Shown here piece after piece: positions 47,398-59,509 of a DNA stretch of 64,000 bases. Numbering within the stretch: the stretch's first letter is position 1; each line of letters starts with the position of its first letter. The DNA comes from Strobilurus pachycystidiatus. Taxonomy: Eukaryota > Basidiomycota > Agaricomycetes > Agaricales > Physalacriaceae. The stretch covers positions 744,001 through 808,000 of the forward strand of contig JAHLMK010000003.1 in the NCBI GenBank assembly GCA_019915135.1, read 5' to 3'. Below the pieces are notes generated by a model. It worked only from the letters and a program-made list of their open reading frames with translations, did no database searches and was not told the origin of the DNA. Position numbers and translations under genes: made by a program.

Positions 47398-48458
47398 CTA
47401 TGTTTTGAATCTACAAGTAATTTCGCGTTAGTTTGGTTTGAGGATAGCGCAACTTGTACTTACATAGCGAATAAATGGATTTCCGTCATAACTGCCAAGT
47501 TTGAATCAGCCTGAGGAGAACAGTAAAGAATTCGCGGACTTACCGTGTTCCCAGATTCCGAGACAAGTGTCTTCAAGTCATAAAGTTTCTATTCTGACTT
47601 GCGAATGTTAGATTCTCAGTCTCGAAAGCGGGAAAAGAGACCTACTTTCAAGTACATGTATGACTCTGTGTCATTTTTTGTCAGACAAGTTCGGACAGGC
47701 GAGACGGGTCAGGACTTACATAGTGTGGTACCCGTACTGTGGAAAACACGTCAGACAGCCGAATGGAAAAGCAACGGAAGAAGGGACTTACATGGGAAGA
47801 CCAACGCTCGACCTCCGAGTCTTTGGGATCAAATCAGTAACGGCACGAGCAAATGGACAACCACGAACCTCCGCGGACCTGACTCGAGGAAGACGGGCCA
47901 GGACAAACCTGGATTCGGTACCTAGCAACGATGAGTGAGACGCCGGAAATCAAAACTGAGATACCGGAATGATGAAGGGATGCGACCAACGCGTCAATGA
48001 TCGTCGCGGACCCTATAACAAACAACTCAAGTCAGTGGCGTATCCCACACACATGCATCACAGCTCAGAGGTGGCCAGCCTCGGGGTTGGGATGCATGGG
48101 GGTGGGATACGGATAATAGGACAGGGCAGAGGGTGGATACCATGTGGCGGGTGTTGACAGTGACTGAATGGTAGAGGAAGCTCGGGAATGGTGAACTCTG
48201 GCACTGGCAACGGGGAAACGAGAGCAGAGGCAAGGACGGCAAGCGGGTAACGCTATCTGAGGCAAACCCAAGTTAGAGTAAGAAGGAAAGAAAGTACGGG
48301 AGACTCACCAAAACTGTGGAGACGAGCTTGAATAACACACACAGAGCTCTCCGAGTCGGCTTCAACAACACGGTCTGGAATTGTAATGAGGGCGTTGCAG
48401 TGATAAAGAGGAATGTGAAGTACTCACCAGTATTGCCAACGGCCAGTAGACGCCTCAG
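47398..48458 (-). pseudogene. Locus A, unit 4 copy
   Basis: Same as unit 3 up to about 48.38 kb. Its upstream exon (VYWPLAIL) differs by a few bases. Confidence 0.42.
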
Positions 48459-49021
48459 ACAGCGGACAAGGTGGGTATGGTGGTGGTAGGTGGAAGAGCA
48501 ATGGAAGGAGTGTCACATAGAGTGACTGGGACTGTCCGCGATCCGTAGAATCAACAAGCGCTCAGGGAGCTTGGCGCGTAGCCTCACGTGCACGCGTTTG
48601 AGGTCTAGACTCGGGCATCTGTATCCGCAGCTTGAACGCCACGTAAGCTCAAGCTTACTTATTCTTTCCTGTCTACTTCCACTACGTATCATTCGAAAGA
48701 CTCTCTTCCCAGCTCAAGAACCATATCTACATCATTGTACCCAGCGCACACGCACGCCCTATCAAGAGGAAACTTAACAAACTCAACATCAAAGCAAAAT
48801 TACGATAGATGCGCCGTGGGCCGACTCGCGTACCTGGCTATTCTGGGCACAGGAGTGAATTCACTTCAGTGTAAAGATAGCAAGGTCCATATGAGATAAA
48901 ATTTACATCACACGATGCGGAATGAAGACGGCTACAACTCAGTGAAGACGGGATGAGAACTCAAGCTCAGTAGAATGAGAAAATCAAGAAATACAAGGCG
49001 GGCAGGGTCTCAGGTTCTCAG

Positions 49022-50890
49022 AACTTAAAGCGTAATGGATCAAATGCGGGCGCCAAACTTTGGAGGCTTGGCAAGGCAACCGATGACCCTAACACATCCA
49101 GTCCTTTCCCGTCATCTTCCCTTGGACCCCGCAAAGCAACAACTCAGGACAGGCATGCTAGAGATGGTGAGCTCGCTTCATCCATGACTGATTGTATGAT
49201 TAGGCCTAACAACACCAAGCCAACGACGCCTTCGGCGTCGTCCCAATTCGCACCACATTAGCCACGGCGGCTCCGCCGCCTCCCAAACACCCTCCTCGCC
49301 ACAGCACACACCAGCGCTTCAAGGAGACGTTTCCTGGTCCGGACATGATGCGTGAGATCGCTCGCCGCAGGGCTTTTTTTTCTGGGAAAGAAGTAAGTTT
49401 TTTCGTCGCATTTCGGAGGCCATTTTTGACTCGAATTTCGCAGTTTAGGCGTCCGTTTGGGCGTCGTTTAGAAACAGTCAGGGTCAGTTCGTTATGGTGC
49501 GCAATGGATAGCGGGAGGCGCGGCGGTCAGAATGCGCTAGGTGAGAGGTCAGTGTCTGTGGCCGTTGGCGAGAAACCGAGCTGACCGTGAAAGCAGTGCG
49601 GCTGAGGTTAGAGTTGCGGACACGTCGGCGGCTTTGCAGCCTCCTCCTTTTGCCCGAACAAACGCGAGCAGCAACTAGAGAACGTTGGTCATTCGGATCG
49701 TGAGGCATGACATTGCTCGCCGCAGGGCTTTTTTCACTGGCAAAAGGTGAGTTTCCGCCGCATCTTGGGTCTATTTGTACTTACAGCTCACCGTCTGGAC
49801 GTCAGTTTCGATCTGGGTCGTACGCATTCGGGAAGGGGAGGCGGAGCAGTCAGAATACGCTGGGCTACAAGTGCGTAACGGTCTCCATTCGGGAGGGAGA
49901 GAGCTGACAGCGCCTGCGGCACTGCCCAGATGCAGGACTGGTCGTAATCCTTCGCATTGGAGATGCCCGGTTCGGTCTGCGTGTCATTCGATGCCTACAG
50001 CAATGGTGAGTTCAAGATCAGGCTATGCTTGCATCGTCTCACTACCTTACAAGACGCCGCCGAAGGCGGCAGCAAAAGAGAAGCGTTTGCGCCGTTTGTG
50101 ACCTAGCGAATTGGTGAGTCGTGACTGATTCTCTTCAGTCCGAAATCTGACCTTTGACGGTTTTCAAGACGTCGGCTCCACTGGCGCCTCAAAAGCGTCT
50201 CTTTCGCGAGTCAGAACGGCTCAGACCACGACGCCAAACCCTCGCTCTGCCTGTCATCCAACAGAGGCGTCGTCCGCTCGCGCGCGCCCATCCGGCCCAC
50301 TCAATTTTGCGTGGCGGCTTTGCCGCCTACTCCAGGGTCCCAGGGCTTACGCGGCGCTCTAGACATCCGTTCCCAAGTCACTACTATCCCCGGCATTGAA
50401 GAATTGATGGCGATTCAGATCTGGACGCTTCAATGAGCGGAAATTCGATGTGGCCAAGAAACCAAAAGTACGTTACCGTCTTCATCCCTGCGATCCTGAA
50501 TTGACGGACGGCGTCCAAATCAGGGTGGCTCGAGTCAACGAGGAGTGTCCAGGACGCGGCGCTGAGCTTGCTGTGCGAGCGTTGGCCTCTGAAACGAAGG
50601 TTGCGGGATCCTCGAGGTAAGTTAGTGTCAGTCTCAATTTGAAGACAATAATGAGATTACCGAATAGCCAAACGACTCCTAGCAACTCGCTCAGAGCTCC
50701 GCCGGACGTACGCGATACCCTGGGCGCCCTACGGATCAATTCCACGCCACGCCACATATCACCGAGAAAGTACGTACCATCACTTTTTTCCGCGGATGAT
50801 CTGGTTCCTGAGACTGGATCCCGCACTTGCTCGCATGACGAGCAATTGAGGCTGGTCGGCACTCCGTCGAGGAAAGGGGCACTGGGATGA
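49022..50890 (+). CDS. Locus B, unit 4 copy
   Basis: Exons include NLKRNGSNAGAKLWRLGKAT, PGPDMMREIARRRAFFSGK, FRRPFGRRLETVRV, GAELAVRALASETKVAGSS and the tail CSHDEQLRLVGTPSRKGALG. Third-position changes relative to unit 1 are common in the first exon (CCT/CCC, ACG/ACA, GAC/GAT). Confidence 0.45.
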
Positions 50891-50894
50891 TTCA

Positions 50895-51592
50895 GTTCCC
50901 GTTGAATTAGAGATAGACGGCGCCGCAGGCGCCGTGGACATGCTCGTAGACGCCGGACAAGTGAAGATTCAGTAGATACATACGATGTCAATAGCTAGAA
51001 TCTGCAATCCAATCAATTTCTTCAATCTATGTCTGCGTGAAACAAATGAGCACGTACCTTTGAAGCCCGTATATAAGCCTTGTCAAAGAACGACTTTACC
51101 CCCCGGGCAGCGAGAATAGACCTCCGTGGGGCGCGAAGGACCCTAAAAAGTTAGCAAGGGAAGTTCTACATACCATACGAATACATTAGTGAACCCCGAA
51201 TGCCGGCGATAGATCCAAACTCACCATTACACGAGGATCTCATGTTACGAAAATAGAAACGTCCCGAACACCTTGGCGAAGAAAAAACTTCCATCTGTCT
51301 CCAGGGCTCAATGGATTTGTCCTGGAATCAAAAGTTCAGACCCTTACCTTTACGTTCGCGGTGTTTCCAGGCCGGCGGATGATGTCTGTGTTGGGGTATC
51401 GTCCTGGCGTGCGCGTAGAGCATTTCGTTTCGTCTGTCGCGTAGAGGACGCTGAGATGCTCGGAGACGAGCGAGAATGGTCGTGGTTGATGGACAAGTTC
51501 CATATCGGGACTTGCCGGCCATCAACGTAACTTGCACTTTCACCACGACCTCCGCACGGTCGTTCTCGCTCCCTCAGTTTCTTTCGACGTTT
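50895..51592 (-). CDS. Locus C, unit 4 copy
   Basis: Main exon nearly as in unit 1; apart from an L-to-R change, the differences checked in it are silent. The tail exons are poorly conserved. Confidence 0.4.
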
Positions 51593-51746
51593 CTGGCCGT
51601 CATTTTCGTTGAATCAACCTAATATTACTTGGACTAGACCGGTATTGATACGTAAGTGAATTTCCGACGAAAATTGGAACGGAGAACGCGCTCGAAGTCC
51701 GAGATTTCGCGTCGTCTCGTTCTGGCGCGCTAACTGGACCCTGCGA

Positions 51747-52472
51747 ATGGATGAGATCTGGATTATCTCCAGATATGACGCGTTGTGGGCGCCGCTGATC
51801 TTATCTCATCGCGGGCGCGGGCCCGCCAATGACGCCGGCGCTCTGCTCCTCCGTCCCCCGCTGCTGGTTGGGTCTCAGCTTTTGCGCATCTAGCTAACTT
51901 GTGAATACTTACAGGTACTCTCCCGCTAACCCTCCGCTGCGCCTTATGCCGTTGAGCATCGTTCGCTGTTTTTGGACGACCGCGACCTCTTGCTGCACTG
52001 AACGGCTTATTCCTCCTGACATCTAAATGGTGCGTTCTTTAGCGTTCTTCTCCGTCGTCTGCGTACCTTGCTGATTGATGTCTCATACTCATCAGCCAAT
52101 AGAAGAACGCGCCAAGCCGCGCTGCCCGCTTAGAATACGCGCCCGGATGCATTGGACTGTTTGCATGTCAACGGCCATCTTGTTTATTCCTTCTCCTTGT
52201 CGCCGTCCATTCGCATCAGACGGTCAGGGTCTCGACTGATGCGACTGCGGGGATGACGTTGAAACAATTCCAGCGCTTTGGATCTTGGTGGACTTGCGCA
52301 AACACGGTGGAAAGTGCGTATGAGCACCATGCGAATGCACGGTAAGTTTGACTATATACATTCGATTCGAATGTAAGCTGACCTTGGTACCCAGAAGAGC
52401 CCACCTACCATAATATCGTTCGACGTCCCACTCGGTCAGGGCGCTCGTATCACACGTAGCAACATCGGCTAA
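51747..52472 (+). CDS. Locus D, unit 4 copy
   Basis: Last exons TDATAGMTLKQFQRFGSWWT, ANTVESAYEHHANAR, PPTIISFDVPLGQG, ending SNIG. The Cys-rich exon diverges near its end (RLIPPDI then stop). Confidence 0.4.
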
Positions 52473-52772
52473 GTGAAGTGGCGTAAATTTGCATTCACCT
52501 GAACGTAAGTTCCTAGCGCCAAACGACCCCGTTCTCTCCCACCCTGACCTTACTAATTATCCTCATCCAGGCCCTGCGGAGCTCAAATCCAATTTCCGGG
52601 CAATATAACTTGGTCGGGGAGAGGATATGGGGGTCAACCCGCCTCTCTCTCTACTTTCATTCTTCCTTTTCCGTTCATTCTCTGCCATTCTCTCTTTTGA
52701 TGTGATAATCTCATTATTCTGCTTCTGTTTTTGGGAGGTATTTTTTTCGGAGCGGCCGGAGGGCGCGAGTTG

Positions 52773-52780
52773 TATATAAG
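52773..52780 (+). promoter_or_regulatory. TATA box of locus E, unit 4
   Basis: Conserved box and leader; the first exon behind it differs. Confidence 0.7.
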
Positions 52781-52873
52781 TCACGCGAGTTTGTTTGTTG
52801 ATCCCTCAGCTTCTTGCTTACCTTCCTTCCACCACCATCACCACCACTCATCTCATCTCTCTCCCTCACACAG

Positions 52874-54850
52874 TCGTCGTCGCCGCCGACGCCCTGCACC
52901 TCAAGGCCCCTGGTATTGACGCGACCATTCCGTGGACTCCACCGCCGTGTACGGTTTCTCTTTGTTTTCTGTCATCGGGAGCGCTGAACCTTTCCCAAGC
53001 TGTCGTCCCCTCAAGAGGCGCTGCCCAAGTGCTGGTACGCTCTTTCCGTTGCTCGTTCTATCATTCATTTACTGAGTCTTCCTTTACCAGACTGGACCCC
53101 GACTGTACCCACCTACACGCCCATCATCGAAGGTCTTGCTATCCTGCCACGGCGGTACGGTACGTCGCCTTTACCTTTACACTCATTCTCCATGCTGACA
53201 CGGATATGCGCAACGTCTCAGACGACGACAAACACCGAGCCCGTCGACGGCGTCGTCCACGACACTGACGGGCTATCTCCGTCACCGCAACGCCTTGTCC
53301 GTACGTCGTACGTCTGCTGGGCAACGGACACAACGCTGATTCATTTGCAGGCTGCCGTCTTCTCACCGGCGACCGACCCGACTACACAACATGCCGAAAG
53401 CATTTTGACGACCCGTACCGTACCGTTCACGGTACGTCCTTTCCATTGCTCATTTAGACCTCGTTCACGCTCACCCTTTTCCTCAGATCTCAGATCTCGT
53501 ATACTCGATACACCCGCACTTTCGTTCACTGACCCAGTGCTCAGCGACTCAACGGCATCACCGTGGTAAGTTGTTGCCATTTCTTCCCTCTCTTTTCATG
53601 CGGACGCCACGTTGCAGAGGCCGACGAACGCCGTACGCCGTACGCCGTTGACGGCGATGTCCGCGACGCCTACTACAAGGCCCTTCCCGTCACTTCGATC
53701 CGACGCCGCCAGATCCCAGACCGTCTACATATACCAACAAGTCCACCGACGCCGGTGGACTCAGTATGTTTGCCGGCTCTCTCGCATGGACATAGCGTTG
53801 ACGCCGGCCGTCCTTTTCGCGACAGTGACATACCACCGACTGTCAGCAATAGTGAGCAGGTTGATACTATCTCAATCTTACTCAGGCTGACTCAATCTTC
53901 AAGTCCTCCATCCCGCGAGACTGTTCTCACACGCCCGTACGTCGCCTTGAACTTTCGCGCAACTATCCATGCTGACGCGCCATGTTCAGGCGATGACTCG
54001 CCCGTCCTTCCGGCGCTGGACCACGCCAGCGCCGATCTTCGTTATACCTTCTCAAGCCCACATGCGCCGGTGGACCCAGTCTCTCCGCCCACTCTCTTGC
54101 ATGGACACAGTGCCGACCTCAAGCGTTCGTTTCGCTGTGGTGTGCAAGCACCAACTGTTGGGATTGGTGAGCAAATCGTTATCTCGTTGATGATGCTGAG
54201 ATGGTACTAGACCGCTGCTCCATCCGTCGTTGCTTTCTTCGTACGCATTTCATTGTACTGACTCGACACATGTAGAGCCGTATACCATTGAATGGCCTAA
54301 CGAGATCGGACCATGCAGTCGGTCATCGCTCGCACAGGCCGACGCGTTCAAGGACGCGTCTATTCAGTTGGTCTGCACCGCTGTTAGAGTTTCAATAGCT
54401 GGCCGTGTACGCATCGCCTTCGTTCGGGGGATTCTTATCCGCATCGAGTCCTGGTAAGTCTTTTCTGCCCTTCTCTGTCTTGGACTTGATGCTGACGTCT
54501 TTCCTCGCACCAGTATTCGTCTCTTTACGGCCGTATTCACTCGATGCCTTCGGGAACGCCGGAATTACGATCTTAGTCAGTCATGCTAGCACCACGACCG
54601 GACTGTTTGCATGCTTGGGTATGTCACTTGCCGTTCTTTTCTTTCTCGTTACTGACCCACTCGGCAATTCTTTTTGTCAGTGACTGTGCTCTGTTGACGT
54701 TCGTCGTTCTCGTACACGGCCGCACGTCTCCGCGATGCGGAGATCAAGTATATATTCATGGCACTGTCAAAGTAACCGCGCGTCGCGTTGAACCCTTGAC
54801 CCCATAAATTCGCGCATTCCTTCGGGAATGCTGGAATTATGACCTTGCTA
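52874..54850 (+). CDS. Locus E, unit 4 copy
   Basis: Has the longest open stretch of any copy (53563-54210), running through YAVDGDVRDAYYKALPVTSI, RRRQIPDRLHIPTS, the module SPPTPVDSVCLPALSHGHS, and later HAPVDPVSPPTLLHGHSADL; introns between are presumably removed. FGNAG modules: YSLDAFGNAGITIL (~54535) and HSFGNAGIMTLL (~54815). The first coding exon differs from the other units (VVAADALHLKAPGIDA). Confidence 0.47.
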
Positions 54851-56229
54851 CGGCCATTTCGCTGTGGTCTTGATATGAACGTTGTTAAATGTGTACTTGG
54901 GCCTTCAATTTACCGTACGATGTCGAGTACAGTTCATGTAAACTTACCGTTAGCTGCAATACAAATTTATTCCTTCATCCATCGCCTTGACTGTCTTTGT
55001 GTGGATACGATGCAGCCTTGATTACGGTGGACGTTCTCAAGAGGCAAACATTTCAAGGTCGTGTGGCCGACCGGTGTTTCTTTCTGCAAACGGAATACAA
55101 TCGCGTCTTGCAAAGACACGTATCCACCTGACATACAAAGCATTGGAACGGCGTCTGAACACGCAGTGGTTTACCGAAACATTGAAACAAGAAGTACTAG
55201 TCACGACGCGTGTATCCAAGAGACAGACGAGAACCCCGCTTTGAACGATATCATGATGGACTCGGTCTTCGAAACAACACTTCTTAGGCGAACGACGAGT
55301 GAGAGGAAATAATGATATAGCATTGGTACAGTACAGTTGGTAATACAGCGACAGGCAGGTGTTCGATGGCGCTCCAAGGCCCCGACTTGTTCGTATCCGC
55401 GTATAAGACGCCTCCATCTTTCTCCCTGGCGATCTACGCGCACTTGGTCCAAGTAGCGGCCGAGTAACGATGTCCATGACTCGCGATATCCAGCGTGTTC
55501 GCCCCGTGACGGCGTTATCTATTTCTTGAAAGGGAGAGTCAAGTGTACACTCCAACGTGTATGACTGAATACGCACCATGCAACGCAGAGAGCCGCGCCG
55601 GGCGCCCACAATTCAGGGCCTGCCATTCCCGTGTGCGTTCCCCACTGACGTCACAGTTGGGCGCAGGCGCGATGAGGGAGGGAAGGACTCGGGAGGGGGG
55701 TGGTGAAGACGCGAGGACGGAAGAGGGAGCGTGGAGGGCGGGGTGTGGAGCGTGGAGAGGAAGAGGGAGAGGGAGAGGGTAGGAAGAGGGAGCACGGACA
55801 TGCAGGAGGGCAGAGCGGAAGAGGAGGGAGGGCGTTGGGCGATGAGCAGCGCGCACTGGAGGGAAGGACGCGTGGGCAGCTGCCCCCTATCGATGCGAGG
55901 GACCTGCACAGCAGCCGTTCCCTGCGTCCCTTTCCCTCCCTCCTCGGCGGGGCGAGGGACGACGCACCTCCCCGCATCCTTCCATCGCCTGCGACTGGTT
56001 GGTCTGAGTGGAGCTCGGGAGCGAGATGGGTCGGTTGGCCGAAGAAGAGACACATGCGTCCGCATCATTGCAGGGCAATGTGACCGGCGGCTGACTCAGT
56101 TTCAACGGATGTCATATGGTTGGGTCAGCAACGTGCCGGGTTCCGACTAAACTTTCTTGGCCCCTTGCAAGTCATCCATCATGATGCACGTCTAGGTTAT
56201 TCCGTCTCTGCTCTTCCTTCCTCTCCATC
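54851..56229. promoter_or_regulatory. Spacer and promoter region before ATPase fragment 5
   Basis: A 190-codon minus-strand open frame (55609-55037) without motif; CRE at 55646-55653; purine-rich tract to about 55850. Confidence 0.58.
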
Positions 56230-57590
56230 ATGATCGCGACGACATCCGCGACCGAAGGGCAGCGGCCGTGGTGGCGGCGCATCACGTCCTTCAGCGTCGA
56301 GGACCTCTTCTCAACAAAGCGTCCTCCGGGCCCGCCTCGCACTATCTATGTCAACCAGCCGCTCCCCACAGACTATCTCGACCACCGCGGACGAGTCAAG
56401 CACGAGCATGTGTACCACAGCAACCAGGTCGTCACCTCCAAATACACTATCGTCACCTTTCTACCCCGCAATTTGCTCGAGCAGTTCCGCCGAGTAGCGA
56501 ATCTGTGAGCTCTGTCCACCCGCGAGGGGTGGTCTGCTGATGTCTTCAACCAGGTTCTTCCTTGCGCTCGCCATCCTCCAGTACTTTCCCAAATTCGCGA
56601 CCATCTCTCCCGGCGTTGTCATCCTCCCGCTCGTTATCATCATCGGCCTAACCGCTCTCAAAGACGGCTACGAGGACATTAAACGGCATCAATCAGATAG
56701 GGCTGTCAATCAGAGCATCGTCAAGGTCCTAGCGGGCGGGCACGTCAATCCCAACGCGGCCAAGTCCAAAAGCAAGACGTTTGTCCGAGGGCTCATACGG
56801 CGGTCTCGCAACGCCACGTCTGACCTCGAGTTCGACTCTGAATCCGAAACGGCGTGCTGGAAAGACTCGACCTGGGAGGACGTTCGCGTCGGCGACTTTG
56901 TCAAGCTCAAAGGAGACCACCCGTTTCCCGCGGATATCCTCATATGTGCGACATCTGATGATGAGAACGTCGCGTACGTCGAGACGAAGAATCTCGACGG
57001 GGAGACCAATCTCAAGTCGCGAAACGCCGTTCCGGCTCTGACACACCTCCGAAACGCGCACGACTGTGCCAACGCGGCGCCATTTCAGGTTCAGTGCGAT
57101 CGTCCCGAGAATAACATGTACCGCCTCAACGCCACGGTCTCCATCGGCGAACAAAGGGCTCCTATTGACTTGCAAACCATCCTGCTTCGAGGCACTGTGC
57201 TGCGGAACACAGAGTGGGTCATTGGGATCGTGCTCTTCACCGGCGAGGACTCGAAGATTGTCATGAACTCTGGAAGCGCGCCGAGTAAGCGAAGTAGGGT
57301 TGAGAAGGAGATGAATCCGCAAGTGTGAGCTAGTCTTCTGTCACGCACTTCCGACGCTAATCTCTATACAGTCTCATCAATCTCGCTCTACTTGGAAGCC
57401 TTGCCACCATTTGTGCCATCGTCGACTCCGCACTGGAGAAACACTACTATCCACGTAACGCGCCCTGGCTGTTTGGCGACAATCAAAGCGACGACAACCC
57501 TAACATCAACGGTCTTGTTACTTGGGCGTATGCTCTTCTGACGTGACGTTGCATGTGTAGATGCTTGTATAGGATATCGTGCCCATCTCG
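56230..57590 (+). pseudogene. P4-ATPase 5' fragment, copy 5 (longest)
   Basis: Retains sequence lost from copies 1-4: the codons for RVEKEMNPQV, a full-length 47-bp third intron, and a further exon reading LINLALLGSLATICAIVDSA, LEKHYYPRNAPWLFGD and NGLVTWAYALLT, i.e. the third transmembrane region. After a 30-bp remnant resembling an intron end, DIVPIS remains before similarity stops at 57590. Family members continue here with SLYISIE and the DKTGT site, so the catalytic part is missing here too. It has several substitutions relative to copies 2-4 and shares some bases with copy 1. It is the best model of the ancestral break. Confidence 0.9.
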
Positions 57591-57790
57591 GGTCGTTGTC
57601 TTACCTCCGCGACGCGTGTGGGCGGACAGGGTCTTGCGTCGGACCGGGGTTGGTTGGATGCACCCCCCCCCTGCGCGCGCGATCTTCGCACACACCCGCG
57701 CGCGGCCCCGCACACATGTGCATGGGTTGCGGTTTTGATTCTGGCGGGCGGCCCCGCCAAAACCGTCCATTCGAGCTCCTCGCCACCCAT

Positions 57791-57806
57791 TTAGGGTTAG
57801 GGTTAG
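57791..57806 (+). repeat. Interstitial telomere-like tract, unit 5
   Basis: Same 16 bases, about 200 bp beyond the longer ATPase fragment; it lies just past the stop codon of locus A. Confidence 0.7.
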
Positions 57807-57874
57807 CCACTCACATTTGACAGGGTTCCGTTCTCCCGGCCCCGTTGGAGCAAGCGTGTGGGGTGCTGTTAAGA

Positions 57875-58947
57875 TTAGTTAGTCTCGAAAAGGTAAGTTT
57901 TGACTCTACAAGTAATTTCGCGTTAGATTGGTTTGAGGATAGCGCAACTTGTACTTACATAGTGAATATATTGATTTTCGTCATAACTGCCACGTTTGAA
58001 TCAGCCTGAGGGAGAATAGTAAAGAATTTGCGGACTTACTGCGGTAGGATACACTCCCCGATTCCGAGTCAAGTGTCTACAAGTTTCTATTCTGACTTGC
58101 GAATGTTAGATTCTCAGTCTCGAAAGCGGGCAAAGAGATTTACTTTCCAGTACATGTATAAGTCTAAGTGAATGCTCGTCAGACAAGTTCGGATAGGCGA
58201 GACGGGTCAGGACTTACAGAGTGTGATACCCGTACTGTGGAAAACACGTCAGACAGCCAAATGGCAAAGCAACGGAAGAGCAGACTTACACGGGAAGACC
58301 AACCCTCGACCTCCGGGTCCTTGGGATTGAATCAGTAAATGCACGAGCAAATGGACAACCACGAGCCTACGCGGACCTGACTCGAGGAAGAACCCTGGAT
58401 TCGGGACCTAGCAAAGATGAGTGAGACGCCGGAAATCAAACCTGAGATACCGGAATGACGAAGGGACGCGACCAACGCGTCAATGATCGTCGCGGACCCT
58501 ATAACAAACAACTCAAGTCAGTGGCGTATCCCACACACATGCTTCACAGCTCAGAGGTGGCCAGCCTCGGGGTTGGGATGCATGGGGGTGGGATACAGAT
58601 AATAGGACAGGGCAGAGAGGGTGGATACCGTGTGGCGGGTGTTGACAGTGACTTGATGCGAGAGGAAGCCCGGGAATGGTGACGTCTGGCACTCCGGCAA
58701 CGGAGGAACAAGTGCAGAGGGAAGGACGGCGAGCGGGTAACGCTATCTGAGGCAAACCCAAGTTAGAATAAGAAGGAAAGAAAGTACGGGAGACTCACCA
58801 TTTCTGTGAGAACGAGCTTGTATAACACACACAGAGCTCTCCGAGTCGGCCTCAATAACGCGGCCTAGAATTGTAATGAGGGCGTTGCAGTGAGAAGGAG
58901 GAACGTGAAACACTCACCAGCATTGCCAACAACCAGTAGACGCCTCA
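57875..58947 (-). CDS. Locus A, unit 5: intron-rich gene with micro-exons, unknown family (best-preserved copy)
   Basis: The last seven exons on the minus strand can be joined without a stop: 58498-58377, 58319-58290, 58234-58218, 58163-58144, 58095-58040, 58005-57959 and 57905-57875 (TAA). They read SATIIDALVASLRHSG, ISGLISGVSLIFARSRIQ, DPEVEGWSSR, YGYHTL, LIHVLE, IETCRHLTRNRGVYPTA, ADSNVAVMTKINIF and VKTYLFETN. Two exons have only 17 and 20 nt. Further candidate exons upstream (to ~58947) read VLLSVSHPHASQPRGWPPLS, RVIEADSESSV and VYWLLAM, but start codon and order are not settled. Donors are mostly GTAAGT and acceptors TAG/CAG. Differences between units often fall on third codon positions (TAT/TAC, GTT/ATT, GAA/GAG). 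I recognise no domain. Confidence 0.5.
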
Positions 58948-59509
58948 ATCAGCCGGCAAGGTGGGTATGGTGGTGGTAGGTGGAAGAGCAATGGAGGGAG
59001 TGTCACATAGAGTGACTGGAACTGTTGGCACGATCCGTAGGATCAACAAGCGCTCAGGGAGCTTGGCGCGTAGCCTCACGTGCACGCATTTGAGGTCTAG
59101 ACTCGGGCATCCATATCCGCAGCTTGTACGCCACGTAAGCTCAGGTTTATTCTTTGCTGTCCACTTCCACTGTGTATCATTCGAAAGATTTTCTTCCCAG
59201 CTCAAGAGCCATATCTACATCATTGTACCAGCGCACACGCACACGCTCTGAGGAGGAAACTTTACAAGCTCAACATCAAAGCAAAATTACGATGACTTGT
59301 GCCGTGGGCCGACTCGCGTACCTCGCTATTCTGGGCACAGGAGTGAATTCACTTCAGTGTAAAGATAGCAAGGTCCATATGAGATAAAATTTACATCACT
59401 CAATGCGGAATGAAGACGGCTACAACTCAGTGAAGACGGGATGAGAACTCAAGCTCAGTAGAAGGAGAAAATCAAGAAATACAAGGCGGGCAGGGTCTCA
59501 GGTTCTCAG

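Larger units (their letters stand above)
45999..56229 (+). repeat. Array unit 4
   Basis: 10231 bp. Diverges from unit 3 after about 48.38 kb. Confidence 0.95.
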
